A DNA stretch of 64,000 bases from Puccinia triticina (taxonomy: Eukaryota > Basidiomycota > Pucciniomycetes > Pucciniales > Pucciniaceae): the NCBI RefSeq assembly GCF_026914185.1, contig NC_070563.1:6097001-6161000 (forward strand), in the 5' to 3' direction. The position numbers and the translations under genes are program-made. Below the pieces are notes generated by a model, which did no database searches, was not told the DNA's origin, and saw nothing but the letters and a program-made list of their open reading frames with translations. Below, in pieces: positions 33,401-43,700 of the stretch. Numbering within the stretch: position 1 is the first letter of the stretch; every line of letters starts with the position of its first letter.

Positions 33401-35593
33401 GCTGGCTTGAGGTTTGACTGGGAGAGCTTTCGAATTTCCTCAACTTGTTCGGGGAGGAGCTGTTTGTGAGCGGAATGAGAGGAGGGTGCAGCCGATGCTT
33501 CATGGTTGTGTTGGCCATGTCGAATTTCTAGACTCCAAGTCTTGTTGGTAATTTTTTTGCTGGTGGGAATCAAGCCTTTAAGTTCAAAGGGGCACCAAAT
33601 TTTTGAGGTGGATGTTTTTTGTCCAGACAGATTAAGGATTGAGCCACAAAATTCACCAGATCGATCACACCGAATGTACACGTTTTTGTTGGCGTTGGAG
33701 CGGGCTTTGAAGATCGCGTATCCGTGCTGTTTGGCCCAGTTTTGACAAAATCTGACCAAGTCGTCCATTGAGATAAACTGGGCGCAAGGCGGAGGATCCA
33801 ACGGTTCTGAAACGCAAAAAGATAGAATAATTTCAGCTTTGGTATTGTATCTATGGGAGAGGGGAGAGTAAAAGAGCAGAGAGATTCTTACCTCCAGTGG
33901 TGTAATTGAAGTCTTTTACATCAGTCACCACACCAATTTGAGAAGACTGGCCTTCGAGTTTGTTGGTTGCTTCGTTTTCATTCATTTTCAAATCTGCGGT
34001 GGTGGCGGTCTCACAAGCGGGAGAAGTCAAATCCTTGTCTGAGGATGAGGACTCATCGGATTGTTCTGATTGGGCCAATGGTGCAATAATTGGAGGCACT
34101 TGAGCTGGAGCCAACGGAGGCATGATTGAAGCCGTGGGAGGGATAATTGGAGCCAATGGGGGGATGATCGGAGCCAAAGAAGCAGGGGGGACGATTGGAG
34201 CCGAAAAAGCAGGGGGGATTATTGGAGCCGAAGAAGCTGAGGGAGCTGAAGGGCCAAAACTGGCCAGAAGCTGTGCCATCTGCGCCCAAACCTCTGGAGG
34301 TACCGTGATACCAGTGGTTGATGGGGTGCTGGCGCCGGTGTTGGACATATCTGTTGTGAGAGGTTGATATCCTGCTTCACCGTCGCGGAGTGGTGTTAAA
34401 CCGGAGGGTTGGTGCCTGGGTGGTGCTTGTTGGAATTCGACTCACCCTCATAAGAGGAGTACCCCTGGTGAGTAGTACTCTAGTACACTCACCAAAGAGT
34501 TCATAATGAATATTAATATTCATTATCCTCTGCAAATCTGTGACAGATCCCCTGCACAACCCAGATCGCAAGAAGCCTCGCGCTATTGCACCAAGCAGTG
34601 ACAACAGCAACGTCACCGCTCAAAACTTAGTTGATTTGCTATCGACAAGCTCCTTGTGAGTTGCAGACTTCACAAACTCAGTCGAATGAAAAGCTAATCA
34701 TCTTTTCATTCTTCTTTAGATCAACCAATCCCGAAGTCCAAACCAAAACGAAAGATCGAAGCAGTCAAACGTTCACGAAGACATCGTGAGTCGTCTGACG
34801 CTTTCTTTCTTCTAAATCTCAACCCAATGAAGAAGTCTCTGACTCTTTGATTGTCTTAAAACAGATACACGAGTCTCGCGGACCGTATTAGCTCGTCGAT
34901 CATCGACAAAGATTAAATAAAGACTAGATCGTTACAAATATGTAAAGTTCTTTTTTATCTTCTTAAAAAGAAGTTAGCCAGCTAAATTAGAGTACTGACG
35001 ATCAATGTAATTGTTTTAATCTTTAGTGCTTTTAACCAGATACATCTCAATCTTGTTCAGTTGCTAGTCACTCGACTAAGTTACGGACACAGACAAGCAT
35101 CTTTGAGCAGATTAAGCATCTGCCTTCAGGTAAACACCTTTGTTATTTTAATAGAACATTACTATTATATCTTTGTATTTCTTTATCAGTCATACTTATA
35201 AAAGAAATACATCTTCAGCTTTTACAATTCTCTCAGTGCTGTGTCAAGCTTGAGAAGCTCGGTACCCCAGGAATGTCTGGTTTGGTGTGACACCCCAAAT
35301 ATATCTGGGGTGCCCAGCAGCACACCCCTTTCACAGGGGGGTCACTTTATCAAGGCTGGGGTGCGGGTTATATGCACCCCAGCGGGATGGGGTGCAGGGG
35401 CTTTGCACACCATTGATTTTTATGTGTTTGGGGTACTCCCTGACACACCCCAACTTTCATGGGGTTTGAGGGTATGTACCCCAACCTCACTGGGGTAAGC
35501 GCCTGTACACCCCAATCAATTTGGGGTACATATGGGATGCACCCCATTTTGGTGTACATGGAGCAAAAGCTTGGGGTGCATTTAGCATGCCCC
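30426..35593 (-). mobile_element. Autonomous MULE transposon with OTU protease domain
   Basis: The terminal inverted repeats begin GGGGCATGCTAAATGCACCC and continue CAAGCTTTTGC(T/C)(T/C)CATGTACACCAAA at both ends. They are flanked by a perfect 8-bp duplication TAAATTTT (30418-30425, 35594-35601). Both subterminal regions (30470-30770, 35240-35560) are packed with GGGGTAC/GTACCCC and TTGGGGTGCA words. The single gene inside encodes a MULE-family transposase with a C-terminal OTU-like domain. It sits between protease and RT of the Gypsy element, so it inserted after that element did. Confidence 0.92.
30914..34348 (-). CDS. MULE transposase fused to OTU-like cysteine protease domain (one internal stop)
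   Basis: Exons 34348-33892, 33806-32164, 32092-31568 and 31498-30914, with phases matching (1070 codons). The Pro-rich N terminus has repeated IIPP motifs. A FAR1/WRKY-GCM-like zinc module follows (YIRCDRSGEFCGSI, WCPFELKG, GQHNHEA). The transposase core has ALLDSTYKTNKY (first Asp), KVFVTDCNNALRGAL (second Asp) and NLCTWHLNNNI (the C..H motif of MULE proteins). A Ser/Lys/Asp-rich linker leads to an OTU domain with FNPAGDGNCGFHCVAKALGY (Asp/Cys) and INDNHWVLANVV (His). One TGA at 32809-32811 interrupts the frame between KPKP and LTKDK. The element may therefore be recently inactivated, or the stop may be misread. The gene may be regulated by the subterminal repeats, but nothing shows this directly. 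Confidence 0.85.
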
Positions 35594-35601
35594 TAAATTT
35601 T

Positions 35602-36215
35602 TGCAATGGAGGATGGGACTTCTTTACAGCAGAAATTTCATTGGAAGGACTCATTTTCTCTAGATGATGAGTTCTTCCTCTTATTTTCATTTCCAATGGT
35701 AAAGAATCTCTCTTTTCTGTTTGTGATGTCAAAGCCATAAAGAGACATGTAATCATTTCCAAGGATAAGGTAGTTTATTCTTGCATTTTTCATAACTACA
35801 AATTCTGCTAGAATTCTAATGGAACCTTTAGTGTGAGGAAAAATCAAAGCCATTTCTATTATGCCCATTGGCTGTAATTGATCACTACAGCTGTGAAATT
35901 TAGCATGGTTGATTGGCATGAGCTTGTTTTCCCATCCTGGTATTATAGAGTCCAGCAATTTGTTGCTGATGATTGAGCAAGAAGCTCCACTATCAAGAAG
36001 ACATGAGTGTTCTCTGGATTCAATTAGGACAGTAGTGAGATTTGCTTTTCCAGTAAGATGAGCTTTTCCTCTATCAGGTTTACATTTCATTAGTCTAGCA
36101 TCTTCTATGTGGGAGGACTGGCAGGATTTGTCCCAGGTCTGAGGTTGATGAGTTTCAGCTTGAATTTCAGCAATGGAGAAGTCTTGGTTTATCTCACACT
36201 CTACACATGTTCTCC
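35602..36215 (-). CDS. Gypsy pol, N-terminal part: aspartic protease
   Basis: The protease active-site motif CLLDSGASCSIIS is followed by a hydrophobic strand and YLILGNDYMSLYGFDI, the second protease landmark (ILG). The frame is open from within the gag 3' end (about 36215), so pol lies in the -1 frame relative to gag with a short overlap across the gag stop at 36201-36203. This fits -1 frameshifting for pol expression. The downstream end is cut by the MULE insertion. Confidence 0.85.
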
Positions 36216-38654
36216 AAAATCAAAATCAACTAAAGGATCATAATTGGCACCATTTCCATTGTCCATGGCAAGAATCATGTGGTTGGTTCTATGATTCTCT
36301 TCCTCTTCATCCAGTTCTGATTCAGACTTATGTGGTTCACCTTGATTTTCTCCATTGTCACTCTTGGGATCATCATCATCCTCCATTCCTACATTATTGA
36401 TTCTGTTCTTCTTCTTAGGGCATTCCCTGGAGAAGTGGCCAGTTTGTTTGCAGAAATGACACATAAGTTTTTCTTTCTCAGGGGCAGAGACAGGATTCTT
36501 TTTGGTAGAGGAGTCAGATGGCTTATCAGCTTTCTCAGGGGCAGGATTGTTTCTCCATTGGGATCTGTTAAGAGGGTTGTTAAGAGGGTTATAATTGTTT
36601 GTCACAGGCTTGTTCCTTTTCATGACTCTATCTATGACTTCTTCAGCAATTATGACCATATTCTCAAAACTCATTTCAGTAGCATCTCTTTTGTATCTGC
36701 TTTTAATAGCATGCTCAAGGTTTGGAGGGCATTGCTTCAAGATTTTCTCACAAATAAGATACTCACTGAGTTCAGGTTGATAAGCCTTCAGTCTTTCTCT
36801 CTGATTACCAAACCATTTATGGATTTTCCTTCCATCGTAGGCAAAGTGATCATTCTCAAACTCTTGTTGCATTTTCCATTTCCAGTTCTCAGTGCCAAAC
36901 TTGTTTCTGATGGCATTCTTCCACCAAGCCCAAGATTTGTTTCCATACTGGTCTCTGATGCCTAGGTACCAATCCCTTGCAGTGTCAGTCAACAAGATTG
37001 TTAATCTACTGATTATCATGTTATCCAGCATCAAGTAGTCTCTAACCAGGATATCCGTGTTTTTAATCCAAAGTTCATGATTGTAAGGCAATTCTCCAGA
37101 GAATTTCTCCCAGTATCCATTCTTAGGGATACCTTTCCACAATTCCTTCCTCATTTCAAAGTCTATTGCACCATGATCAATGTAGGGGAATTCCTCTTGG
37201 GCCTTTGCATCAGGAGTATTGCTTGCAGGCTTGGGAAAGTTATCTCTTGGAGGTCTCTGGGGTTCAGGAGTAGGAACAGGAGGAGGGGCTCTGTGTTCCT
37301 GTTGTTGCTCATGGTGGACATTCTGGAAGGGATTATTGTATAAGAGATGAGGGGGTTGGTCTCTGTCATCTGGTATTATCAAGGAATCCAGCTTTGAGCT
37401 CACAGAGTTTATTACAGAAGATATGTCACTGAATCTTCTCTTAGATTGCTCAAATCTGTTGTGCTCATTGGCATGAAGGTCATTGATCTGATTACCTATG
37501 GATGTAAGATTGCTGCTAACTTTCTCTTCAAAATCTTTCAGATTTTGACCCATTGTATCCATGTTAGAATGACATTGGGATTCATTTACCAGAATTAAAT
37601 CTTGAACTGTCTCAAACTTCTCATCTATGTGTTTCTTCAGTTGTTCTAACACATTGTTATTCACTGTGGACTTCTCTCTAGCACTTTCACCTATGTTGTT
37701 CAGGATTTGATCAAGCAAAAAGGGAATGAATTCATTTTTAAACAGATGAAGAATGGAATGATTCAGGACATCTTTAAAATTGCTGACACAAGATTCAAGA
37801 AGAGTACCAGGAATGGTTTCAACAGTACCAGATAATTCAGAGAGAAATTTAGAGAACAGGACTTGTAATTTTTCTTCTAGAAAAAAAGGACCATTTCTAG
37901 ACATTTCAGAGTTAAGATTATTGAGGAAAAATTCTCTATTTGAAGGATCAGAGAGATTGTCAATATCTAAGCTGAGGCCTAGTGGGGAATCACTACTTAA
38001 GGAACTTTTAGGCAAAGATTCATCTAATAAGGGCCTCTCCCCCTGGCTCTCCTGCGTCCATAGCCTCTCCTCACTCCTCTTGTGGCTCTCATTAGGTATT
38101 CTCCTATTTCCAGAACTCTCTGAGTGTTGTCCTGAGGGCGTCTCCAGTTCCTCCCTGATCCTCTCCAGTTGTTTTGAGGATGAGGGGGGTTGTGGCCTAC
38201 GAATTCTTGTGGCATTTGAGGATAAGGGGGTGGATTGTAGCCGCCAGTTTGATGATGCGGGTTGGGGCGGAATAACTGAACCACCTCTCGCTGTATAGAA
38301 GCTGGTGGCGGCCTCACTTGGAGCGTCTGCGGCGGTGGCGGCAGCGGCAAAGGAGTTCCTTGGTAATGCTGGCTCTCTAGGCGCGGCTGGGATTGAGGCT
38401 GTGGTTGAAATTGAGCCTGGTTGGAGGGGATAGGACCCTGGAACTCCTGCGCTATAGCCCGTAGTTGAGAACCTGTGGGTTCCAGCGTTGGTGTCACTAG
38501 AATAGGTTGCTGACTGGTGTGCGGCACTATAGCTAGCTGTGAATGAGGCTGGTTCATTTGCGCCGTGGAGTTCTGCAGACCTAGGCCGTTGTTCTGATTC
38601 ATTAGAGAAGCCTCCAGGTTGTGTAGCTCGTCTCTGGGTATCCATTCTTGACAA
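36201..38654 (-). CDS. Gypsy gag: capsid-like domain and CCHC zinc knuckle
   Basis: The open frame gives up to 817 aa. Residues from about 220 are convincingly gag: coiled-coil segments, then a retrotransposon capsid region (IDFEMRKELWKGIPKNGYWE, LLTDTARDWYLGIRDQYG, GRKIHKWFGNQRERLKAY) and the zinc knuckle CHFCKQTGHFSRECPKKK, followed by an acidic tail. The first 210 codons overlap the upstream accessory ORF in another frame and may not be translated. The true start is uncertain. Confidence 0.85.
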   Translation of the reverse strand: MSRMDTQRRATQPGGFSNESEQRPRSAELHGANEPASFTASYSAAHQSATYSSDTNAGTHRFSTTGYSAGVPGSYPLQPGSISTTASIPAAPREPALPRNSFAAAATAADAPSEAATSFYTARGGSVIPPQPASSNWRLQSTPLSSNATRIRRPQPPSSSKQLERIREELETPSGQHSESSGNRRIPNESHKRSEERLWTQESQGERPLLDESLPKSSLSSDSPLGLSLDIDNLSDPSNREFFLNNLNSEMSRNGPFFLEEKLQVLFSKFLSELSGTVETIPGTLLESCVSNFKDVLNHSILHLFKNEFIPFLLDQILNNIGESAREKSTVNNNVLEQLKKHIDEKFETVQDLILVNESQCHSNMDTMGQNLKDFEEKVSSNLTSIGNQINDLHANEHNRFEQSKRRFSDISSVINSVSSKLDSLIIPDDRDQPPHLLYNNPFQNVHHEQQQEHRAPPPVPTPEPQRPPRDNFPKPASNTPDAKAQEEFPYIDHGAIDFEMRKELWKGIPKNGYWEKFSGELPYNHELWIKNTDILVRDYLMLDNMIISRLTILLTDTARDWYLGIRDQYGNKSWAWWKNAIRNKFGTENWKWKMQQEFENDHFAYDGRKIHKWFGNQRERLKAYQPELSEYLICEKILKQCPPNLEHAIKSRYKRDATEMSFENMVIIAEEVIDRVMKRNKPVTNNYNPLNNPLNRSQWRNNPAPEKADKPSDSSTKKNPVSAPEKEKLMCHFCKQTGHFSRECPKKKNRINNVGMEDDDDPKSDNGENQGEPHKSESELDEEEENHRTNHMILAMDNGNGANYDPLVDFDFGEHV

Positions 38655-39795
38655 AGACGGATACCTTTGTTCCTCCCAACCAGTTCTATTATCATCTCTT
38701 GCGTTAGAGAAGCTTGGGAGAGAAGGCGCCTCATGGTTAACGTGTTCTGCGCCTCCCTGGCGCGGACAAAGAGGTCGAATTGTTTGTTGAACATGCTGAT
38801 GAGGCTGAAAAGCTCCTCCTCTTCCGGGATGAGGTCCATGGGCCCGGAGGACGCCTCCCGTTGAGGGCTCTGAATGTACGGAAGGAGGGCTAGATTGGGC
38901 GGCGCCGTGGGTCTCATGCCCTCTTGGTTGATAGGCTGGGAGGGCGGTTGACTCGTCTGAGGAAGGTTCACCGTCAAGTCTATCTGTTCCCTGTTGATAG
39001 GCTGCGGAACCGGCGTGGATCTGCTCAACGCTAGGGCTATGGATGTTTCCCTCGGCTGGTATAGGGCCGGAGGGGTCCCGGTATCAGGGGGGAGCGGCTC
39101 CTCTTCCGGGAGCTTGAGGAAATCCTCCTGTAGAGGCGGCAAGGCTGCTTCTAGCCCTTCGAAGCCGTTCTTTGGCGGCTGGGCTAAGGCGGTACCGGTG
39201 GCGCAGCTCTTCGGAGAGGTCTCTGCCATTTCTAAGGTGGGGAGGCATGATGATTACGTGTAAGAAAGGAGAGTAATTAAGCGGGAAAAGGAGGATTAAG
39301 AGTTGAGTAAGGTTAAATACCTGAAGATCTGGATTTAGCGGAAATCCTTTTGCTTTTCCTAGTAGTAGAAGACGCTTTCTTCTTGTTTTCTTTTACGCTT
39401 GACTTTGCTGAGGAATTAGAAGTCCACTCGGCTATGTTGACGGGAGCTACGGTCTTCTTTTGTCTAGTTTTCGGCGCTTTTGCGGTAGCTATAGGGGTCC
39501 ACAACATGCTACTGATTAAGTTGCCGTTACATGGATTTGATACTATTTTGTCGTCGTGGTTTTCTTTGTCTGCGCTAGTCTGCGCCGTCAAGAATTTTTT
39601 TACGTTCAACTGCGGTAATTTTGAATGAGAAGCAGGAGAATCTTTTGAGCCTACTCCGTTTTTCGCTATCTCTTCTTGATCCGAAGATATAGAGGGTTCT
39701 GGGGAGGATAAGTCCGACGAAGGGATAAATAGCGGCGCGGAGGAGTCGCAATTCTGCACTTTCACGAGTACACAGGGCGTAAAAAAATTTTTCAA
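38024..39795 (-). CDS. Spliced accessory ORF upstream of gag (ORF0)
   Basis: Starting at ATG 39795, 224 nt inside the 5' LTR edge, the frame runs to a donor at 39320 (exon 39795-39321). It resumes after an 89-nt GT-AG intron at 39231 and continues to TAG at 38024, giving 560 aa in frame. The first exon is Ser/Lys-rich (KKASSTTRKSKRISAKSRSS). The second has a helical block (EEEELFSLISMFNKQFDLFV) followed by a Pro/Gln-rich tail ending RRGYGRRRARGRGPY, suggestive of nucleic-acid binding. It overlaps the annotated start of gag by about 630 nt in a different frame (+1 relative to gag). No known domain is recognised. It may be the real gag N terminus joined by frameshifting. Confidence 0.6.
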
Positions 39796-40018
39796 GGGTT
39801 CAGTTAGGAAATTTATCAGTATAAAAGTAATTTTGGATAATTTTAGAAGAATTTTAGCGTTAGTAGGATATGTAGAAAAATTTTTAAAGTGATTTTTTCG
39901 AATTTTTTCGAATTTTTAAGAGTTTTTTGTTTGATTTAGTCAGGATTATCAGTGCTTTGGCTTTATAGCAGTCTAGAATTATGAAAAGGTGAGTAATTTT
40001 CCCGATGAGGCCCCCAAT

Positions 40019-40984
40019 TGTGAGCCTGAGTCTCTACAGTGACTGCAGGACACAAGAAATGGGGGGGCAATAGTTGGATTTCTTGGGATAAAGAAAATAC
40101 AACTATAAGAGAAAAAGAGAAAGAGAGAGAGAAACTGAGAAGGATCAGGATAAAGAGAAGTACTAGGTTATTCTAGTGGGAATGCACGTCCACTGGCAAT
40201 GCTACTCTTCAGAAGAGTGCTGCTAATCTGTGCTAAGAAGTGCTACAGCTTCCTCTCAGGAGGGTATCTGGATTAGATAAGTTTAATCCAGCCACAATTT
40301 TTTAGCTTCCTTCTGGATAGTCAAGGTTCTTAAAGGGAAACCTGAGGGACAGCCCTGTAACCTAGATTTGAGGCAAAGGCCAAATGATATTAAGGGACAG
40401 CCCTGTGATCAAGAGTGAGGCAAAGGCCAGTAGATTTGGAGGGACAGCCCTATGATCAAGGAGAAGACAAAACCAGCAGAAAGAGCAGATCAAGCAAGAC
40501 ACAGAGTTGTACCTCTGAGATAAACAAGGTTCAGTGAAAGAGGTTACTTACTGTCAATATCCTAGGTGCCTGTGACGGTAGGTATACTGGGAGTATTGTA
40601 AGCTCTTTGGTGGTGATCCTGGGGTTATCTGGGTGGTGGTTCTGGTGTGCTGAAGTCTTTAGATCCGCCTCAGGCAAGGGGGATCCTGACTACAAAAATT
40701 TTCACAGTTTGCTTATGTAATTTACATATGTACATGTGGTTTGGCGCACCTGGTAGCGCTGACACGTCACAACTGCGCATGCGCGTCACAACTCAATAAC
40801 TCAGGGAAGGAGTGTAGTTACAAGGAATTGATGAGTTGTAACTAGGTTTAAAATTGCATGAGGAAACAGAATATGAAGTCAAAACAAGGTTATCTCTTAA
40901 GATAAAAAAGATATAAATTAATTCATATGTAAAAAGTAGAAAAAGGCAGACTTTAGGTCAGCTGAGTTGACTCTAAGGCTGACG
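40019..40984 (-). repeat. 5' LTR, uninterrupted
   Basis: 966 bp, TG...CA type on the minus strand except that the outermost base is C instead of T (CGTCAGCC). Immediately downstream (minus strand, 40018-40001) lies ATTGGGGGCCTCATCGGG, the position of the primer-binding site; the matching tRNA was not assigned. Confidence 0.95.
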
Positions 40985-40989
40985 GTGGC

Positions 40990-41509
40990 TCCCTTGGGCC
41001 CTTCCACTCTGCCGCGCCCTAGTAGGCACTGCGGTGGATCCACCTAATTTCTCTACGTCTAGTAGCCCTGGCACTACTAACTGCTTACATGGTGAGAGTT
41101 CCAGAAGTCAGGGAGTGACTCCCCAAGACTCTTGTGTGTGGTTTGGCGGAAGGATGGTCCCCGATCCTTTGTGCTGCGCTCTTGTGGTGCTTCTCCTGGT
41201 ACCAAGTCTCCCAGAAGGGGGGACCGGACAGGGAGGAGAAGGCAGGGGACCGGATCCTTCCGGAGCAGAAAGTCCCTGGAGGGTGTGTGGGCAAAGGCGC
41301 TAGACCCCACGTGTGAAGATGAGTGCCTAGACCTTCCTAGAACTTGAGCAGGGTGGGCGGGTGGTTGCAAAAATTAACTTTGATCTGGGCAAGGGTGAGA
41401 GCAAGTAAGATGACACTGATGGGGGTCTGGATGGAACAGCATGACGCTTGGATCAGGTGGGGAAAGCTCTGAGGTCTTACTGGCCTTGAGTCTTTGGTCT
41501 GGAAGCTGG
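40990..41509. other. Intergenic, no gene recognised
   Basis: GC-rich sequence, possibly an older repeat, with short overlapping ORFs on both strands and no recognisable domain. Confidence 0.3.
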
Positions 41510-41967
41510 CAAGGCTGAAACGCTGCGCTGCGCTACAAAAAAGCGGTCTTTTAGCGCAGCGCAGCGGGGAGCCTCTGCGTGGTCAGCCCAAAAAGCGGTA
41601 GCACAGCGCCAGTCCCGCTACGCTACCGCTGAAAATAGCAGGGGCCCGCTTTTTCCCCGACCCAAAAAGCGGTAGCGCAGCGGACGGGGCCGCTCCTTTC
41701 AGCGCCGCGCAGCGGCCACCAAAACAGCTGCGCTGCGCTTTTTTGGCTGGCAGCGGGGGAGCGCTACACGGCCAGGTCAAAAAGCGGTAGCGCAGCAATG
41801 GTTCTGCTGCGCTACCGCTGAAAGTAGCGGGTTCCCACTTCTTGCCAGACCCAAAAAGCAGTAGCGCAGCGGGCGGGGCCGCTCCTTTCAGCGCAGCGCA
41901 GCAGCCATCAAAACCGCTGCGCTTCACGCTGCACGGCGCTTTTTGAAGCGCAGCGCTTTCACCCTTG
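41510..41967. mobile_element. Palindromic GCGCTGCG element, copy 3 (7-bp TSD)
   Basis: The ends CAAGGCTGAAACGCTGCGCT and a complement ending AGCGCTTTCACCCTTG are imperfect inverted repeats. They are flanked by a perfect 7-bp duplication AAGCTGG (41503-41509, 41968-41974). The 458-bp interior repeats AAAAAGCGGTAGCGCAGC in both orientations. Same CAA...TTG ends, TSD length and size class as 23814-24300, but a different internal word. Confidence 0.8.
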
Positions 41968-42139
41968 AAGCTGGCAACCTCCCCTAGTCCCTGTACGCCA
42001 CTATCTCCGCCGGTGAGGTGTGCAATAAATTGAGCAGTTGTCCAAGCCACATACGTGCTCTGGACTGGCGTGTACAGAGAGTGGCTAGATGTCTCCATGG
42101 ACTCTACCCACCTCCTGTTACACTCCCGGTAACACAACA

Positions 42140-43350
42140 TCATTGATATGAATGACTGGCATTCCGGTCATCAAGAGGACAAATCCCTCTCAATGACCTG
42201 ACCGGCACAGACTGGTCATCCAGAGGGCATCGGGAGTGATGTGCCTTCTTGATGACTGCTCTATTCCCGTCATTGAGAGGATACATCCCTCTCAATGACC
42301 AATCTTCTCCGGTCATTGAGAAGATACATCCCTCTTGATGACCGGAACAGACCGGTCACCAGGAGGAATCAATCCTCTCAATGACTGGTACAGTCCGGTC
42401 ATCAAGAGGGCATCAAAAGGAATCACATCCCTCTTGATGACCGGAATAGACCGGTCATCAAGAGTACAAATCCCTCTTGATGACCTGCACAGACCAGTAA
42501 TTGATAGGACACCAGCCTCTTGATGACCAGAACAGATTGATCATCCAGAGGATTGATTCCTTTTGATGCCCTCTTGATGACCGGTCTGTACCAGTCATTG
42601 AGAGGATTGATTCCTCCTTTTGAACAGCGTTTTCTGGTCATTCAAAGGGTGGTTTCCTCTCAATGACTGGTCTGACCATTCATTGAGAGGGATGTATCCT
42701 CTTGATGACCGGAACAGATTGGTAATTCAGAGGATTGATTCTTCTCAATGACCAGAACAGACCGGTCACCAAGAGGGTGGTGTCCTCTTGATGACTGGTC
42801 GATACCAGTCATTGAGAGGAATGTATCCTCTTGACACCGTTCTGCACACAGACCGGTTGTTGAGAGGATTGATTCCTCTTGATGACCGGAATAGAGTGGT
42901 CATTGAGAAGGCACATCACTGCTGATGCCCTCTGGATGAGCAGTCTTTGCCGGTCATTGAGAGGGCACATCACTCTTGATGCCCTCTGGATGAGCGGTCT
43001 TTGATGGTCATTGAGAGGGCACATCACTCTTGATGCCCTCTGGATGAGCAGTCTTTTCCGGTCATTGAGAGGGCACATCACTCTTGATGCCCTCTGGATG
43101 AGCGGTCTTTGATGGTCATTGAGAGGGCACATCACTCTTGATGCCCTCTGGATGACCAGTCTGTGCCGGTCATTGAGAGAGATGTATCCTCTCAATGACC
43201 GGTCTATTCCGGTCATCAAAAGGGATGTGGCCTCTCAATGACCAGAATGCCAGACATCAAGAGAGATATATCCTCTTGATGACCGGTCTGTACCGGTCAT
43301 CAAGAGGGATGTGTCCTCTCAATGACCAGAATAGACCGGTCATTGGATTC
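42140..43350. repeat. TGACCGGTCA palindrome array with 54-bp tandem core
   Basis: Dozens of GATGACCGGT/ACCGGTCATC half-palindromes separated by AGAGGGATG/CCTCTTGATG spacers. At 42924-43150 five units repeat with an exact 54-bp period (GATGCCCTCTGGATGAGC...). A short related fragment lies at 23645-23700, and a cousin sits inside the MITE at 28439-29211. The repeating 18-residue ORF on the minus strand is a by-product of the 54-bp period. Confidence 0.85.
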
Positions 43351-43369
43351 CTTCCAATGCCGGAGTGTC

Positions 43370-43700
43370 TCAACACGGCCGCCTGTTGCCGCACGGAGTT
43401 GGGATTGGGTAGCTCGATGGGGGTGTCAGCCAGGATAGGAGGAATAGGTTGGACAGTAGGGTCTTTGGAGACAGGAGGAGGCTGGGCTTGGGGGACGGGC
43501 TCATCAGACGTGTATGTCTTGGGCAACAGGGTGGAGTGGAGAGGCTCATTGAAATGTGGTGTATGGTGGGCCAACTGTGACTCCGAGCCAATTGGCTTCT
43601 GGTCCCATGTGCGGATAGTTTCTCCGGGGGAGCTGGTGGCGCGCACGGAGGAGGGCCCAATGTCAAGCAACGTTAAGTCAACGGAAATTCCTGTGCGCAA
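43370..43700 (-). other. Proline-rich coding-like fragment, dispersed
   Basis: The minus strand reads MRTGISVDLTLLDIGPSSVR, ATSSPGETIRTWDQ, then Pro-rich VPQAQPPPVSKDPTVQPIPP. The first part recurs at 23096-23240. Codon-level conservation between the copies (HTGISVDSMLLDVGPLSVRT) suggests an ORF of an unidentified transposon or repeated gene. No start, stop or domain could be assigned. Confidence 0.4.

Larger units (their letters stand above)
23747..40984 (-). mobile_element. Ty3/Gypsy-type LTR retrotransposon with nested insertions
   Basis: Two 966-bp LTRs (TGTCAGCC...GGCTCACA on the minus strand) bound the element. It is flanked by a 5-bp target duplication GTGGC at 23742-23746 and 40985-40989. 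In minus-strand order the interior encodes a 5' accessory ORF, gag with a zinc knuckle, aspartic protease, reverse transcriptase, RNase H, and integrase with a chromodomain-like tail: the Ty3/Gypsy chromovirus order. A purine-rich tract (GGTGGCAGGGAA) abuts the 3' LTR. By eye the LTRs differ at about ten positions, so the insertion is fairly young. The body is interrupted at 30426-35593 and 27263-29309, and one LTR at 23814-24300; each insertion has its own target duplication. Removing them gives about 9.5 kb. Confidence 0.95.

Noticed and set aside
36330..38298. Plus-strand ORFs of 170-211 codons
   Set aside because: Antisense to the gag frame, with no domain features.
42140..43350. CRISPR-like array of palindromic repeats with spacers
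   Set aside because: Repeats are degenerate, spacers are related to each other, and the surroundings are a eukaryotic intron-rich genome; no cas genes.
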